Assembly: GCA_900312665.1 (NCBI GenBank)
Contig: ONZQ02000008.1
Location: forward strand, 186,001-250,000
Origin: Cephalotrichum gorgonifer
Lineage: Eukaryota > Ascomycota > Sordariomycetes > Microascales > Microascaceae
Direction of reading: 5' to 3'
Length of the DNA: 64,000 nucleotides
The notes beneath the pieces were generated by a model. The model made no database searches. It had not been told where the DNA came from and saw nothing but the letters and a program-made list of their open reading frames with translations. Position 1 is the stretch's first letter. The number at the start of each line of letters is the position of its first letter. The translations under genes and the position numbers were made by a program. Positions 1 to 11,918 of this stretch are shown here, piece after piece.

Positions 1-3000
1 AGACCAGGACGCCAATTGAGCTTTCGGTTTGGGTACAGGTACGAGTACAAGTACGCGCCAAGTGAGACTGAGACCAGAGCCCCTATCTCGGGGGGGTTAT
101 GGTTGGCGGTGGTCTGGCTCGAAGGCCACAAAGGACCGAGAATTGGTCAGGGGTAAGAGAGATGGACAAAATTCGTGGCTTGGAGCTACTTGGGTGTGAA
201 TGGAGGGTCCACGGCCAGGCTAGTGGGAATAGCCAGGGGCACCAGTGCCTGGCAAGGAATACTAGCACAGGCAAGGGTTTGGTTTATGGAGTGCGAGTAC
301 GAGTATACTTAGTGTCTTTCCCCCGCTGACATTGGAGCTAATATGCAGAGTGTCCACCCATCTGAGACTTTCGATTTTGGCTCCTGGAGAATTCGCGAAA
401 CAAGGATTTCTTCTCTGCAGGAGCCTATGAGAATAAAACGAGCATCATACAGGTGCAAAGAATATTAGCAGCACATTAGACACCAGTCATTACAGGTGAT
501 TACGGGTACGCTGTAGCTCGAATATCGTCCTCAGCTATTTTAGCAACATTTACCAGTCCGCTTGGATTACTAGTATGGGGTAATTATTGTAAGTAGTTAC
601 TTGGACTCCCTGCTCGTGCTTGTATGTACAGGTATTGTCCCTGAAATTACGAGTGGTGCTTGACCGAATGCAGGGGGGGATGAAACGGCCAATCATCGAA
701 CACGCCAGGCTATTATCATCGGACATTATTAAATTTGCCAGAGGTTTTTGCATGTGTGTCTGTCCAACCCGCCGAGACCCGACACGGCGAGTCAGGAGCC
801 CTGGATATGACCCGCAAACTCTCTTCGTCCTCAGCGTGAGGTACAATACAAGTAAACAACATCACAATAAACAACATGCTAGAAATGTCAGATTGGTAAG
901 GCCCGAAGACCCTGATTCTTTGTGGCACACGTGGCTGGCTGAACGGGGTCGTTCGTTCCTGCCGATTTTTAGCACAAGACGCCATGCATGCTTTTTTCCG
1001 AATTCGCCTGCCCTCAAGTGCTGCTTAGGTAATAATATCATCCACTGGCGCTTGGACCTCCTTCAGGTGAGCTCCTACTTGCAGTTGAACCTGCGATACC
1101 TTTTGCCTGCCCAATTCTCCGTTCAAGATGGGGGCAAAATCCACTACTGGGTATCATGATCCCAACAGGTCACAGCGTGCCCGACAACTGACGCCTGAAG
1201 GCACCAGAAACGACCGTTCTCTACGTAATGCAGACTGCTAGTACTGTGCTCCTCCCAAGTCACAATGTCAACTTTTGGCCAGAAAACAATATACATGTAC
1301 TGTACTAGCAATGCACTATTATTAGTGGCACTCGTAGTGGGGAACTTGGGCCCACGTCAGGAGGGCGTGACACGGGTTTTAAACGTGCACCCTGGAGAAA
1401 CGCGACGCGGCGGGTACTTAGACTTGGAGTCAGAGCGGGGAGCACAGGCACAAACTTGGTCGACGAGATGCAGCAGTTTCGCCCGTCCAATGTGCTTTGT
1501 CCTAACAGACCAGAAGTCGATTCACTGTGGAAGCCAGTTACGAGCACGAGTAGGAAAACATGGAATGCCCGTGCATGGCAGGTAACACTGTCACCTGTCC
1601 CATCTTGTCCAGTCCTGCATTCCCCTGCCCTTAAGTATTCCAGGAAGGCTTCATTGCGTATTGTCCCTACGTCCATTACCTGACGTCCATACACCTACCT
1701 CTACATACCATCGGGCCTCCATCATGTACGAATACACACAAATCCAGGCAGTACCTGACTGAGTTGCCAGCACCAGCCTCATCACATTGAATTGTTCAGT
1801 CCAATTAAGAACGCCCTAAAAAAGTAACAGATATGTAGTGTCTACTCCCGCCTAACCCTGTACTCCGTACTCGCAGATCGGGCAGACAGGCGCACGCACC
1901 CACCACGACGACACTCTCGTCGCGCCTTCCTCGCTCTTCCCCACACCTTCCTATCATAACTCTAGAAGCATGGTTGGTTTATGTCGTCAAATCCTTCTGG
2001 CCCGTCTCACTCGGATAATGTTGTCTCGCCTTCCACCCGTCTCCGCACAGCACATCATCACCAACCAGCACCAGCATGCCAAAGCGCTAAATCGGTGCAA
2101 CGATGTACACAGACTGGGCCATTCGTCGTCTTTGCACCCACCCGCATAATCACCCTGCCCAAGCACATAATGTTTACTCTCAACTTCGCTCCCCACATGC
2201 CCGCTGCTAGGCGTCGACGGGTGCCACGCAAGGACCGAGAACCCGTCCCTACATTACTCGTACGAGTACTCGCGTGAATATGAGTACGGGCCGGGCTCCT
2301 TTCGAGGTTTAAGAATCGACACGTCGACTTTGCTTTTTCAGGCTTCGATATCCGAAGATACCTGTTTTCGGGACTCCATGCGGCTTCGGCTTCCTTCGTT
2401 TCAATTAATCGTTGAAGTCGTACAGATTCCCAAACGAGTCGATCACATCCGCAGGCCAGCCATACTAGCATGGTGGAAACTGGCAGACCCTATTCACATC
2501 AAGTGTGACTGCAATATCATCAGTCCAATTAAAAAGAATTGTCGTGGTTAAACCACCTGCCGTACTCGTTCTGGGCAAGCACACAGAGCGGTGGCCATGG
2601 GTGTCTTTCCTCTATGAAAGTACCGCTCCGTGACGCGCATTGTCGGACTACCCTACCTTCATGATCCTGATTCTCTCACTCACCACTCGTTACACCCCCT
2701 CAGCATTCCCTCCGTCTTCTATTATTGCAAAGAAAAGGCTCATTGAGAACACAGATACCGACTCGATGCAGACGCTGGTATTGACACCGAAGCCGAATCC
2801 GATCATCGGCGTCCCCCACGACCCCACGTCAGATGTCCTTCATTATGCCTCATCTGCCTCAAATCATATACGCCTTCTACCCGACGATCTCCAATCCCTC
2901 ACATCACAGGTGCTTTCCAGTCCACTCACTCGTTTTCCTTCATGTGCGCTGGTCTCCGCTGCGGCCACGCATTCGTCTCATACAGTAGCCGGAGCCTCCA

Positions 3001-3467
3001 CCATCGTGCTCTGCATGATGTTGGGTGGAGTTGGGCTCCATTAATACATGCAGCATAAACTGGGCACAACCGTGTGTGTGTGGTACCACGTAATACGGCC
3101 CCAAGATATTTCTACTATTATTGCCCATTTCCCCAGTGTTGTCTTGCTTCTATCGTGGTATCGTGGCGTTTAGTAACTGGCTCGGCTCTAGTATGGCCAA
3201 AATGCATACAGGCCCGACCGACGAGAAGGCGGCATAGAGTAAGGTCCCCCCGCGTGGAAAAGTTGCCCGCGAGAACCAGATATCCACACCCCGGTGGACT
3301 ATCATATGGATCCCCATGTGTACACGAGTATCGCCCGCTTGACACAATGGACAATATCGCCTGGTGCGCTTTTGCTTACACTCTCGTTTCTGACCTTTAT
3401 CCGCTCTTCGTCTCCCACTCCCCCCTTCCACGATATGCTTCTGAGCCTTCTTAGAGCAACCGAAACA
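1..3467. other. Gene-poor stretch at the window start
   Basis: I see no convincing gene here. The open frames on both strands are short, overlap each other, show low-complexity or random composition and lack a recognisable domain. The stretch is dotted with short GTAC/GAGTAC-rich palindromic words, for example near 36-56, 290-306 and 2262-2290. It ends with the upstream region of the zinc-finger gene. Confidence 0.6.
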
Positions 3468-5141
3468 ATGGCGTCCGCCCAGAGCACTACTCAAACTTCT
3501 GTAGAAGTTATGCGTGCAGCCAGACTGTCCTTGAACAATGTGGCAACGACGGCCCCATTCCACCCGCCCCAAATAGCAGAATCCGATTGCGAGTTGCAGG
3601 AACGAGATGATTGCCAGCTGCTTGTCGACACTCCACTGTGCATTCGGGAACGGATAATGTCGCGGACTCTTGAAAACGAAGTTGCATGCAAACCTCAGCC
3701 TCGCCCTCCTTTGGACCCAGTTCCTCTCGGGGCTTGGGGTGCCCGCCCGGGTCCCCCTCGTCCCCGAATGCGGAAGCAATACTCTAGCTCAAGAAGGCAC
3801 CCCGGCCTGTCCTCAGAGTTGTCGAGTTGTCTATCCTCTCTAAGCGGAGTAGACACGGGCAGTTTCGATGAAGCCGACAGCTCGTCATCCTTTTCTATAT
3901 TGAGTTACGGGCCCTCGATAGCAAGTTATACCTGTGACGCCGACGATCCGAGGTCGCCAGGGACTCAGTCAACCCCACAAACCACGGGCAGCATACCGAG
4001 TGATACACAGGGTGCCTCTCCCACGGGAGCTCCTGGTCCCGGTGCCGGGAAAGGCCGGCGAGGGGCCAAGCGCCCGCGCCCCCCGTCCACCGTCCTATCA
4101 TCCGACCCCGAAAGCCAGCCCTCGAGGTCACGAAGGCAACGGACAGAGGACCGCCCCCGAGTGATTCTCTCCTGTCCATTCTACAAACGAGATCCTTCTC
4201 GGTACCGGAACTGTCGCCGTATCCTCCTCACAAAGATCAGCTACGTCAAGCAGCACATCCTAAGGGCCCACAGGATGCCCCCGCACTGCCAGATATGCAA
4301 CACCTCGTTCCAGACCGACGACCAGCTGCGCCAACACATCCGGTCCATGACCTGCGAACGCCGGCCATACACGCCACCCGACGGCGTGACGGAGGACCAG
4401 ATATTCCAGCTGAGAAGCCGCGTGAACCAGAAAAATTCTCTCGAGGACCAGTGGTACGAGGTATTCGAAATCGTCTTTCCGGGGGCAGCAAAACCGGCGT
4501 CGGTGTACCTCGATCCAGAGCTCTCTCAAGACTTGGACGAGTTTGTCAACTTCTTGACGATGCACGGCCCGAGGATTATTATGGACAGGGTCAACGTGAC
4601 CGGGTCGATAGGCGAGAGCGAGGCGGGTAGCCAATCCGCGGCCGCCCTGACGTCGGGTCTGTCGAGGGCGTTGCAGGAAGTCTACGATCAATGGTACAGG
4701 AGTAGAGCCGTGGAGGAGGTTCCCTCGTCGCTCCCGAAGCCGCTGACCAGCGGGCACGTCGAACAGCAGTCGCTGCTACGGCCGCCTACCCGCACTCTCT
4801 CGGCAATGTCGGGTCGAGGTGGTTCGCTCTCCCAGCACGAGACGTCCTTCGCCCTGGGGGGCTCGGAGACATACGGTGAGCTCGCTCCGCTTAGGTTTGG
4901 TCCTAGAGCGCCCTGGGACGCGCGGTCCGTCTCCTCACCCCTGGCAATACAGCCTGGCGCTGGACTGAATCCTGGGCAAAATCCTGGGCCGAATTCCGGG
5001 TCGAATACGGCGTCAAATGCGGTGTCAAACCCTGGTTCGAATCCTGTGTCTCTAGAATTGGAGTCGCACCCCACAATTGGTAGTAGGGGCGATCGACACC
5101 AGTCAGGGAGCAGATTTCCATCCCCACCGAGGAGGGACTGA
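3468..5141 (+). CDS. C2H2-like zinc-finger protein with low-complexity flanks
   Basis: This is a single-exon gene of 557 residues. The open frame runs further upstream, but the ATG at 3468 sits in a good fungal start context (ACAATGG) and the extra upstream residues look like translated leader. Residues 100-230 are rich in Ser, Pro and basic residues. Residues 236-296 hold two finger-like units: C236, C249, H263, H268 (wide Cys spacing), then C274, C277, H290, C296. This layout is common in fungal proteins annotated as 'C2H2 type zinc finger domain-containing', often of unknown target. The tail at about 498-528 is a degenerate Asn-Pro-Gly-x four-residue repeat. A DNA-binding or nuclear role is inferred, not shown. 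No neighbour gives context for its job. Confidence 0.8.
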   Translation: MASAQSTTQTSVEVMRAARLSLNNVATTAPFHPPQIAESDCELQERDDCQLLVDTPLCIRERIMSRTLENEVACKPQPRPPLDPVPLGAWGARPGPPRPRMRKQYSSSRRHPGLSSELSSCLSSLSGVDTGSFDEADSSSSFSILSYGPSIASYTCDADDPRSPGTQSTPQTTGSIPSDTQGASPTGAPGPGAGKGRRGAKRPRPPSTVLSSDPESQPSRSRRQRTEDRPRVILSCPFYKRDPSRYRNCRRILLTKISYVKQHILRAHRMPPHCQICNTSFQTDDQLRQHIRSMTCERRPYTPPDGVTEDQIFQLRSRVNQKNSLEDQWYEVFEIVFPGAAKPASVYLDPELSQDLDEFVNFLTMHGPRIIMDRVNVTGSIGESEAGSQSAAALTSGLSRALQEVYDQWYRSRAVEEVPSSLPKPLTSGHVEQQSLLRPPTRTLSAMSGRGGSLSQHETSFALGGSETYGELAPLRFGPRAPWDARSVSSPLAIQPGAGLNPGQNPGPNSGSNTASNAVSNPGSNPVSLELESHPTIGSRGDRHQSGSRFPSPPRRD

Positions 5142-6468
5142 GCCTGCTCCCCTGGTAAGATTATGGTAGAAGTCGAGATGAACAGGAGGGCGCACTGGGG
5201 AGCTAATCAGGGCGGGTGGTCCCGCTCGCGCGGCTGAAAGGATGGAGGAAGTCGCCAGAATTCATGCATGAACCGTGTGGCCGGGACAACAGGAGAAGGA
5301 TGTCTCGGAATGATGGGATGGGGAGGAGCTTTACTTTGCACGATGGAGATATTCATCAAGAAATTTCCTCGACCCTGATTTTTTCCTCGCCTCTCTTAAG
5401 GCTTTCCCACCTGCCATGGCGATTACCCCCACGGGGGCATCCGAACCTGGGCTTAGTAGGAATCAGTCGCCTCGACATCATTCGAGATAATCACCCTTCC
5501 AAGTACCACCGACGGTAGCCGAATTGCTTCACCAGTCCACTCACTACGCCATCTCCCAGAACTCACAGGCCGCGAGCCGGCTTACTACGCGCGGAGCAAC
5601 CCCGTTTTGGCCCAGTCAAGTGACTCACCGGCGGATCGCCAAGTCCTGATATACATGTTTTGAGTACGAGTAGCCCTGAGATTGTCAGCGGGCGAAAATA
5701 TAGAATTGACGCCCAACCAGGGGCAAAATGGCATCCCTTGCGTGGAATGGTGTTTACCCCCGTGCTTGCAAGGACCAAGTTGACCTCTGGGCTAACATTT
5801 CCCTCCAGCATCTGACCTCGTCGCAGGGCTCGACTATCGTACCATGAAGTTCTAGCTTGGCAACGAGCCCAAGAGGTGGGCTTCCTTGGGAGAGAGGCCC
5901 TGCCATTCGGCCAATCATTGGACACATGAGTTGGCAAGGCGATTTCGGGAGAAGGGGGGGTGGCTGCTTGGGTAGTACAGTGTACAACCCCCCCTTTTTC
6001 CCGACCGTTATGTACTCGGATGGGAGTACAGCTCTCAACCCACATCTGTCGCGGGACGACATTCGCCCAAAGCGGCTGTATATGCACCTTCACGAAACGT
6101 GCAGTACGTAGCGGGCGAACTGGAGCTTGAGCACAATTAGTGCCTGATGAATATGTGCCCAAGACGGCCCCCCAGGCATTCTATTCTAGAAGTCTCTCGA
6201 GAAAACAATGTTCCGAACTAGGTACCTTGCCCACTCCATGGCTCTCTATTCCGTCATCCTCACGACCGCCCGACCGCCCAGCCGCCCGATCCTACCCTCT
6301 ACGCTATTCCGCTCTCCTCCTGGTGCCATCTTGTCATAGCGAGGAGACGATTGTCTGGCCCCTGAGATGGTCCGGGGTGGGACGGACTTCAACTTAGATG
6401 AGCCTACCACTTATTAGCTTCCGGCATGGATATGTGGCGAGATCTGGAGCTAAGCGAACGGCCTTGAC
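5142..6468. other. Intergenic, no gene recognised
   Basis: This lies between the stop of the zinc-finger gene and the stop of the secreted DUF4360-like gene, so the two converge. Several open frames of 80-200 codons overlap on both strands with no domain or signal peptide. I treat them as chance frames. Confidence 0.5.
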
Positions 6469-7083
6469 TTACACGCAATTCTCCCAATCGGTATCTACGA
6501 CCTGGTTCGTAAAGTTCAGCGCCAACTGCTCTATCTTGAACAACCCACCCGAGTCCTCGGTCTGCGAGATGCCAAGTGTCGTCTCAATCGTCACCAGCAC
6601 CTCCGTCTCCGTGTCCTGGCGGTAGACCGCGCTCCCATCCATCGGGTACGCGTCGGCAGACACCAGGGCGGGGTTATCCGGGCGCCAGGCGTCGTTGACG
6701 AAGGTCCGGGACGCGGTGAGGGTGTGCCCCGGCGGCGCCTTCATCTCGATGTCGAAGGACCCCGTAACGGTCTCGTTGCCGTAGGTCCAGGTCCCCACGG
6801 TTGGGTTGATCGTCACGGAGGTGCAGCCCGGGGGGTAGGTGAGCGAGACCTCGACGATGCAGTTCCCGGTCTGGGTGTCGTCGGTGTCGACCGCGTTCTT
6901 GTCGAAGCCTATCACCATGCTAGCGAATTTGGTGTCGATGAGGGCGGTCCAGGTGTTGGGGCCGCAGAGGGGGCCCGAGGCCTTGGCTGAGTTGATGCGG
7001 ACGGAGGGGGGTTGGGATTGGCGGGGGGAGATGGAGGCTGCGGCCGCGAGGGCCGCGAGGGGAAAAGGAGAGAGGGGGCGCAT
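6469..7083 (-). CDS. Secreted protein, DUF4360-like
   Basis: This is a single-exon gene of 204 residues. The N terminus (about residues 1-19) is a signal peptide with an Ala-rich core, so the product is predicted to be secreted. The mature part starts with an Ile-Asn-Ser-Ala-x-Ala-Ser-Gly segment, followed by a Cys and later an Asn-Cys then a Tyr-Pro-Pro-Gly-Cys turn. That order resembles the fungal DUF4360 family, secreted proteins of about 200 residues with no known reaction. Four cysteines in the mature part could make two disulphides, and there are N-glycosylation sequons (Asn-Glu-Thr, Asn-Phe-Thr). The ATG at 7083 is the only Met ahead of the signal peptide. The family call is from pattern only, so another small secreted family is possible. 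Confidence 0.75.
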   Translation of the reverse strand: MRPLSPFPLAALAAAASISPRQSQPPSVRINSAKASGPLCGPNTWTALIDTKFASMVIGFDKNAVDTDDTQTGNCIVEVSLTYPPGCTSVTINPTVGTWTYGNETVTGSFDIEMKAPPGHTLTASRTFVNDAWRPDNPALVSADAYPMDGSAVYRQDTETEVLVTIETTLGISQTEDSGGLFKIEQLALNFTNQVVDTDWENCV

Positions 7084-8798
7084 CTTTTCTCCGTCCTTTT
7101 TTCTTCTTTCTTTCTTTCTAGAGGTTCTAGCAGAGTAAGAGATGAGACTACCTGTAAGCTGGGAAGAATGAATCGCGATGGATGAAAAGAGAGGTCACTC
7201 AATACACGCGCTTCCTCTATCGTTATATACCCGGTTGGGCTGCTAAGGCTGACAACTCGATTCCTTCATCGTTATTTATACCCGGTTGAACTGCTAGGGC
7301 TAACACTCGCTTCGCGTAATAAAACAAAGGTGCTTACAAAAACGATTATACGATATTAACTTGATCCTTCCTTATGCTTGGTCCCAACCCGTGTCCTTCG
7401 GGACCGAGATTCGATCCTGAGCGCGGAGGAGAAGACGGGACCGAAGAGGCGCAGCGTTTTCCCAAGACCAATTGACTGACTAGGAGACTTAGTTTATTTT
7501 CCGCGCCAGCTTATTGTTCCAGTTCAACGGGAAATGATCCCGGTGAGGATGTGTTTCCGCGGTTTGTGGCAGGACTATTACTTCGCGGCGCACAGCGCTA
7601 GTAGTTGGAAACGGCTGTTTTCCCGGGAGACGGGACAGCACGCATGAAGAAGGAATATTTTTAAACGACTTGGCCCGGACAATAGGGGAGTGGGTTGGGC
7701 GGTGCTATATATTAAGCCGCGTCGATCGTCGCGGCTTGCGAGATAAGACAGAACCGTGAAGATGTATGTTATATTAAGGGGTGTAAGGCGAGTTAATATG
7801 CGGTTCCTGTTTTTAGCTCCATGAGGGTCTTCCTCGGGAGGAGGTTATGAGGTGGGAAATGCAAGTTTTTGACTTTGGCTGGCCTCGTTTTCTCGTGTTC
7901 GGTGCGTGCGTGAGAACGGTCGGCGAAAGGTTTGGGTCTAGGACGGAGTGGGGGACGGGCCCCAGGGAGGCAGGCCCGGGTCGGGACCGAGAACCATGCG
8001 GCCGGAGGCTCGCACTGGGTGGAGAAACGCCCGGCACACCAGAAGAGTTCTCCTCATGATGTCACGGCTACACGTCGAGGCATTTTCATATGTCTGCGCT
8101 CAGGAATTGGGGAGTTAAAGCGGGAGGTGGAAAACCTGAGAACAAGTGCCACTTCAATCGTGGTTTTCCTCGATTCTTCATGATCGCCCGGGCACCCCGG
8201 CAGTGGCATGGGCGGAGAAGCTGACGACGCTCGCTTTCCCCGAACCGGAGGCATCTAGAGCCGCGATTACATCAGTGGCGGAAGGCGATCGAGAATTACA
8301 GGCAATTTTTGTATCCGGGGGTGCGTAAGCCCCCGAAAGTCAGAATCCGGATGATCCGATGGGATCGGAGAGGAGGAGGGAGACGGGAGCTTCTCTTCTC
8401 AGTGCTGTCTCGAACTGGCCCGTGATCGGGATCGAGACCAGGGTGTTTGCTCGGCGGATTTAAGGTTTCCGTGGCCGGCTGGGTGTCATGATATATGGTG
8501 GGTATTCGTCACTGCAGGCGCAATGGAGGACGTGGACAATTGAGGCTGTAGATAGAAGATGGGTGGGAGGAGAGAAGAAGAAACTGAGCTCAGGCCTAGG
8601 ATAGTTTTCTTCGCGTGCTCAGAAGGTTTAGATTCCACCTCTCTCCTTCCAAGTTTCCACACTTCATATTCAGACGCCCCCATTCTTCCTGCTTTCCTCA
8701 AGTGTTTCCCCTATCCGTCCAACCTCGCCCTCGTTTCCCAAGTTTGAATCCCCTCCCCTTTTCCCTAAGCCATCAAACAACGAGAAAAAGAGTCAACA
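7084..8798. other. Intergenic with a promoter-proximal repeat
   Basis: This is the shared upstream region of the secreted DUF4360-like gene (minus) and the GPI-anchored cysteine-rich gene (plus). It holds the 50-base imperfect direct repeat described separately. A pyrimidine-rich tract (8640-8780) lies just before the plus-strand gene, typical of fungal promoters. I see no gene. Confidence 0.6.
7211..7309. repeat. Imperfect 50-base tandem repeat, two copies
   Basis: Copy 1 (7211-7259) and copy 2 (7261-7309) share TATCGTTAT/CATCGTTAT, TATACCCGGTTG, CTGCTA, GGCT and ACTCG in the same order, with scattered substitutions and one small indel. They lie about 130-230 bases upstream of the minus-strand ATG at 7083, so they may carry duplicated promoter elements. 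Confidence 0.8.
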
Positions 8799-9484
8799 AT
8801 GCAACTCCGCAACCTTGCCTCCTTCATCCTCCTCGCCTTCCCGTCCCTCGTCCTCTCCGACCTCGTGCTCAGCTGGGATGACGTCCCCTCTCACTGCAGC
8901 TCCGTCTGCGACCCCGTCGTGACGCTCACGAACATCTGCAACGTGAATAGCACCAGGGTGAACGGCACGACCGAGATACTCCTGGAGAAGCAGTGTATCT
9001 GCACCAACAGGTCCTTTGATGTCGGGAACAGGACGGCGCTGTGCGCCAGCTGCATGGACCAGAACTCCCTGGACCAGGGTGACAAGGAGGGTAAGTCTGT
9101 TGTCCTTCCTTCCCTCCATAGTTTTACCCCCTCCCCCCCCCCCGAAAAAAGCCCAAACCCTTGCTTGTGACTTGTAAGACCTGACCAGACGAGCAAGAGG
9201 GAGGAGTTGGCTAACTGGAAGGGGGAACCCCCGAACTAGACATGAGCAGCATCATGAGCGCCTGCAACTTCTCGAGCACGAGCTGGACCTCCAACCAGAC
9301 AACCGCCACCACGGCCAACGTCACAGCCACCAGGCCGACCGCCTCTTCGCAGCTGACGACCTCCATCTCGACCGGGGTGGGGCAGCCCACGGCGACGGGG
9401 GCGCCGGGAGCGGCCGGGAAAGTGGATCTCTCCGGGGTGGGGCTCATCGGGGCCCTGGCGGCCGGGATCATGTTGGGCCTCTAA
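8799..9484 (+). CDS. GPI-anchored cysteine-rich secreted protein
   Basis: The model is two exons, 8799-9090 and 9240-9484, giving 178 residues. The donor is GTAAGT and the acceptor CTAG; the phase-1 join makes an Asp codon and keeps the frame open. A signal peptide covers about residues 1-20. A cysteine-rich segment follows with Cys-x3-Cys, Cys-x-Cys and Cys-x2-Cys spacings and several N-glycosylation sequons. A Ser/Thr-rich stalk then leads to a short hydrophobic C terminus rich in Gly, Ala and Leu. That layout is typical of fungal GPI-anchored surface proteins. The cysteine pattern recalls CFEM-type proteins, but I count no clear eight-Cys CFEM signature, so the family stays open. The expected location is plasma membrane or wall; the function is unknown. 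Confidence 0.8.
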
Positions 9485-9917
9485 AAGAAGCACAGTGGAG
9501 GAATGGTCTCGCCTAAAGAAGAAAAAGGAGAAAAGAAAACGAAGAAAAAAGGAGCCAATCGTTTCTTTGGGAGTTGAAGAGAAAAAAAGAAGCCTCTTGC
9601 CTGGTGTTAATATTACTCGTTATTCGTGCTATCTATCTACCATTCTTTGGCTAGGCAAGGGGTGAGAGGGTTAAGGGGAAGGGTATTGGTATTTCTAAAA
9701 TAGCTTTGCCTCGGAGAAGGAGAAAAAAGAAGAGGGGGGAGAGGCGAAAGAGATCAATGGGGGTTGGGTTTCCTCCAATCCGTCAGCCCATAGTACAGTC
9801 CTTGCGTCTAATAAAAAACGGTCCCTATTAATGTAAAAGATTTGGGAAAAGAAAACCCCCGAAGAAAACAACACGTTCTCTCCATGTCCACACACAAACA
9901 CAAGCTCGTCGGAGAAT
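9485..9917. other. Convergent 3' region
   Basis: This is the space between two converging GPI-protein genes. It is purine-rich just after 9485 and carries AT-rich stretches that may serve as polyadenylation signals for both. No gene is seen. Confidence 0.5.
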
Positions 9918-10562
9918 CTAGAGAGCTAGCAGCGCCGCGATGGCGCCCATGAAAGACACAGCATTCCGCGCCGCGGACGAACCCTCGTCTCCTCCGTTGC
10001 GCGTGTTGCCGTTGCCGCTGCTCGGGTTCCCGCCCCCGAAGCTACCGGACGTCGCCGTAGGCAGGGCGGTGGTGGGAGTGTCAAGCGAGTCGTCGGAGGA
10101 GTCGTCGCCACCAGGGAACGTGAGGCCCCCGGTAGCAGTCGGGGTGCCGAAGTCGTCGTCTGTGGGAGTGGGGTCGGGGAGGGAGCCGCCGCCGGAGCCG
10201 CGGGTGGTCTGGGGCGTCGAGCCGCCGAGGCTGTCGTCGGTGGTGACGCCGCCCTCGCCGATGCAGGTCTTGCCGATGGGGCAGCAGCCGTACTCGCCGT
10301 TGGAGCCGAGCTGGCACTTCTCGAGGATGCCGCAGCCGCCGGCGCCGCTGGGGCAGCAGGTCCAGGTGCTGGGGATGCAGCCGATGCCGCACTCGATCTG
10401 CATGAAGCCGCACTGGCCGTCATCCTGGCGCTTGACGACTGGCGCAGGCTTGGAGGCAGCGATGAACCCGGCGGGGTTGAGGGAGACGCCCTCGGGAGCG
10501 GGGGCCGCGATGGCGGCGGCGGAGCCCGCGAGGAGGGCGAGGGTCAGGGTCTTGGGAAGCAT
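9918..10562 (-). CDS. GPI-anchored Ser/Thr-rich cysteine-rich surface protein
   Basis: This is a single-exon gene of 214 residues. The frame is open further upstream, but the ATG at 10562 directly begins a signal peptide (about residues 1-19), so it is the likely start. A Lys-Arg at the end of the pro-region may be a KEX2 site. Next comes a compact domain with ten cysteines, including two Cys-Cys pairs, ending in Gly-Cys-Cys-Pro-Ile-Gly-Lys-x-Cys. Behind it lies a long Ser/Thr/Pro/Gly/Asp-rich stalk and a hydrophobic C terminus, as expected for a GPI attachment signal. Similar fungal proteins are usually named 'GPI anchored serine-threonine rich protein'. A cell wall location is inferred and the role is unknown. 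Its 3' end faces the other GPI gene. Confidence 0.82.
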   Translation of the reverse strand: MLPKTLTLALLAGSAAAIAAPAPEGVSLNPAGFIAASKPAPVVKRQDDGQCGFMQIECGIGCIPSTWTCCPSGAGGCGILEKCQLGSNGEYGCCPIGKTCIGEGGVTTDDSLGGSTPQTTRGSGGGSLPDPTPTDDDFGTPTATGGLTFPGGDDSSDDSLDTPTTALPTATSGSFGGGNPSSGNGNTRNGGDEGSSAARNAVSFMGAIAALLAL

Positions 10563-11918
10563 GGCTGCGGCGTTTTTTTTTGGATGTGTAAGATTTAGAG
10601 GTATTTCGACGACTGTGGCGAGGATCAACAGATCAACGGTGCGAAGGAATGCGACGGGCCTGCTCCCTTTTATGATGTGCGAGCTGAAAGCAAGGCATCC
10701 AGCAAGGGGGACAGAGCAAGGAAACAAAAAATACTCATCCGAGCCTCAGCTCGGCGTGTTAAAGGTCCGTCTTACCGTTCTCACGGCCAGGCTGGGAGTA
10801 ACCTCACGCGCTAAAGAACGATCGGGAAATTGGGAAATGACTCTTCCTCCCGTTTGAGCAAGCTTCGCGCACCTCCGCCAAGGGTGGCCATCGTGCAGAT
10901 GCAGCCTAGGCTAACAAGGGGGGCATCTGTGAGGGCAGTGGTGGCGCGCTAGTCTGGGACTGCGGGCCTTACAGGGTGGGTGGGTGGCATTGACCAGCAA
11001 GGAGAGAAATCCTTGCCTGCATGAGGACGAGAATGAGGATGACGGCTCAAGAGAAAGCAGCACAGGCTGGTGTGGTGTCTGCCGAGGGGAAGGTAGGGCG
11101 CCCTTGGGTGTCCATGTCCATGCTTGGGAACCAGATCCGCGACCCAATGTATTCCCGGCCTCCGTCCTCCATCCAAGCAAACAGATCGTTTCTTTCTCCC
11201 CGGTGGGCCCCTCAGAACCTAATCCCAGCCCGAGCTCGAGGAAGATTATTATTAGTATGTTCTTTCAGTGATAGGCGGAGAGATCAGACGACCCTCGCTT
11301 CTTCCCCGCCCCTGTCTCCTCTCGATAAGCCTGGCGCTAGTCCTCCTTTAGGCTTTTTTCCGAATAACTTCGCGCGTGTTGGGGCTGTGTGGAGAAAGAT
11401 CGACATCTGCCGTAATTTACCACACAGGGCTGTTTTGTTTGGTTTTTTTATGGAAGCCAGGATCGTTCCCTGTCGATCAGGAACCTCGTGCCGCCCATTC
11501 GGGTCAGCGGTCCAATAATTTCGCGGTTGCTCGGGCATGTGTGGCTTGTAGCCACATAAATCCCGTGTGTGCTTCGTGGTGTGAGATTGGTTCCTGTCGG
11601 AGAACGTCGTTCCGTAATACGAGATGACATCCTCGTCCTTGTTCATACGTAGAAGAGGAAGTGATATGCGGCTGGATTGGGAAGCTGTCAGCTCGACCAA
11701 AGGTGGCTGAGAGCCACAGTGGCACACAGCTTCCCCAATCAATATCTTCAGCCCCTGACAATATTTCTAATCACCCTGAGGCGCAGCTTGTGCATTACTT
11801 GGACAATGCATACTTGTACATAGCAATAATATGCCGCACATCAGCCCAACAAGAGAGACTATACAAATTCCCGCAGTGAGCCCAATGCATGCACCCACCA
11901 TACCGCCCGTGCACAACC
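10563..11918. other. Intergenic, no gene recognised
   Basis: This is the upstream region of the GPI-protein gene at 9918-10562 and the downstream side of the LYC1-like gene. The overlapping open frames have no domain, signal peptide or splice support. Confidence 0.5.

Noticed and set aside
620..1159. 179-codon plus-strand open frame near the window start
   Set aside because: Composition looks random, opposite-strand frames overlap it, and no splice or domain support exists.
5563..6162. 199-codon minus-strand open frame
   Set aside because: It has no domain, no signal peptide, mixed composition and overlapping frames of similar quality, and it lies between two converging genes.
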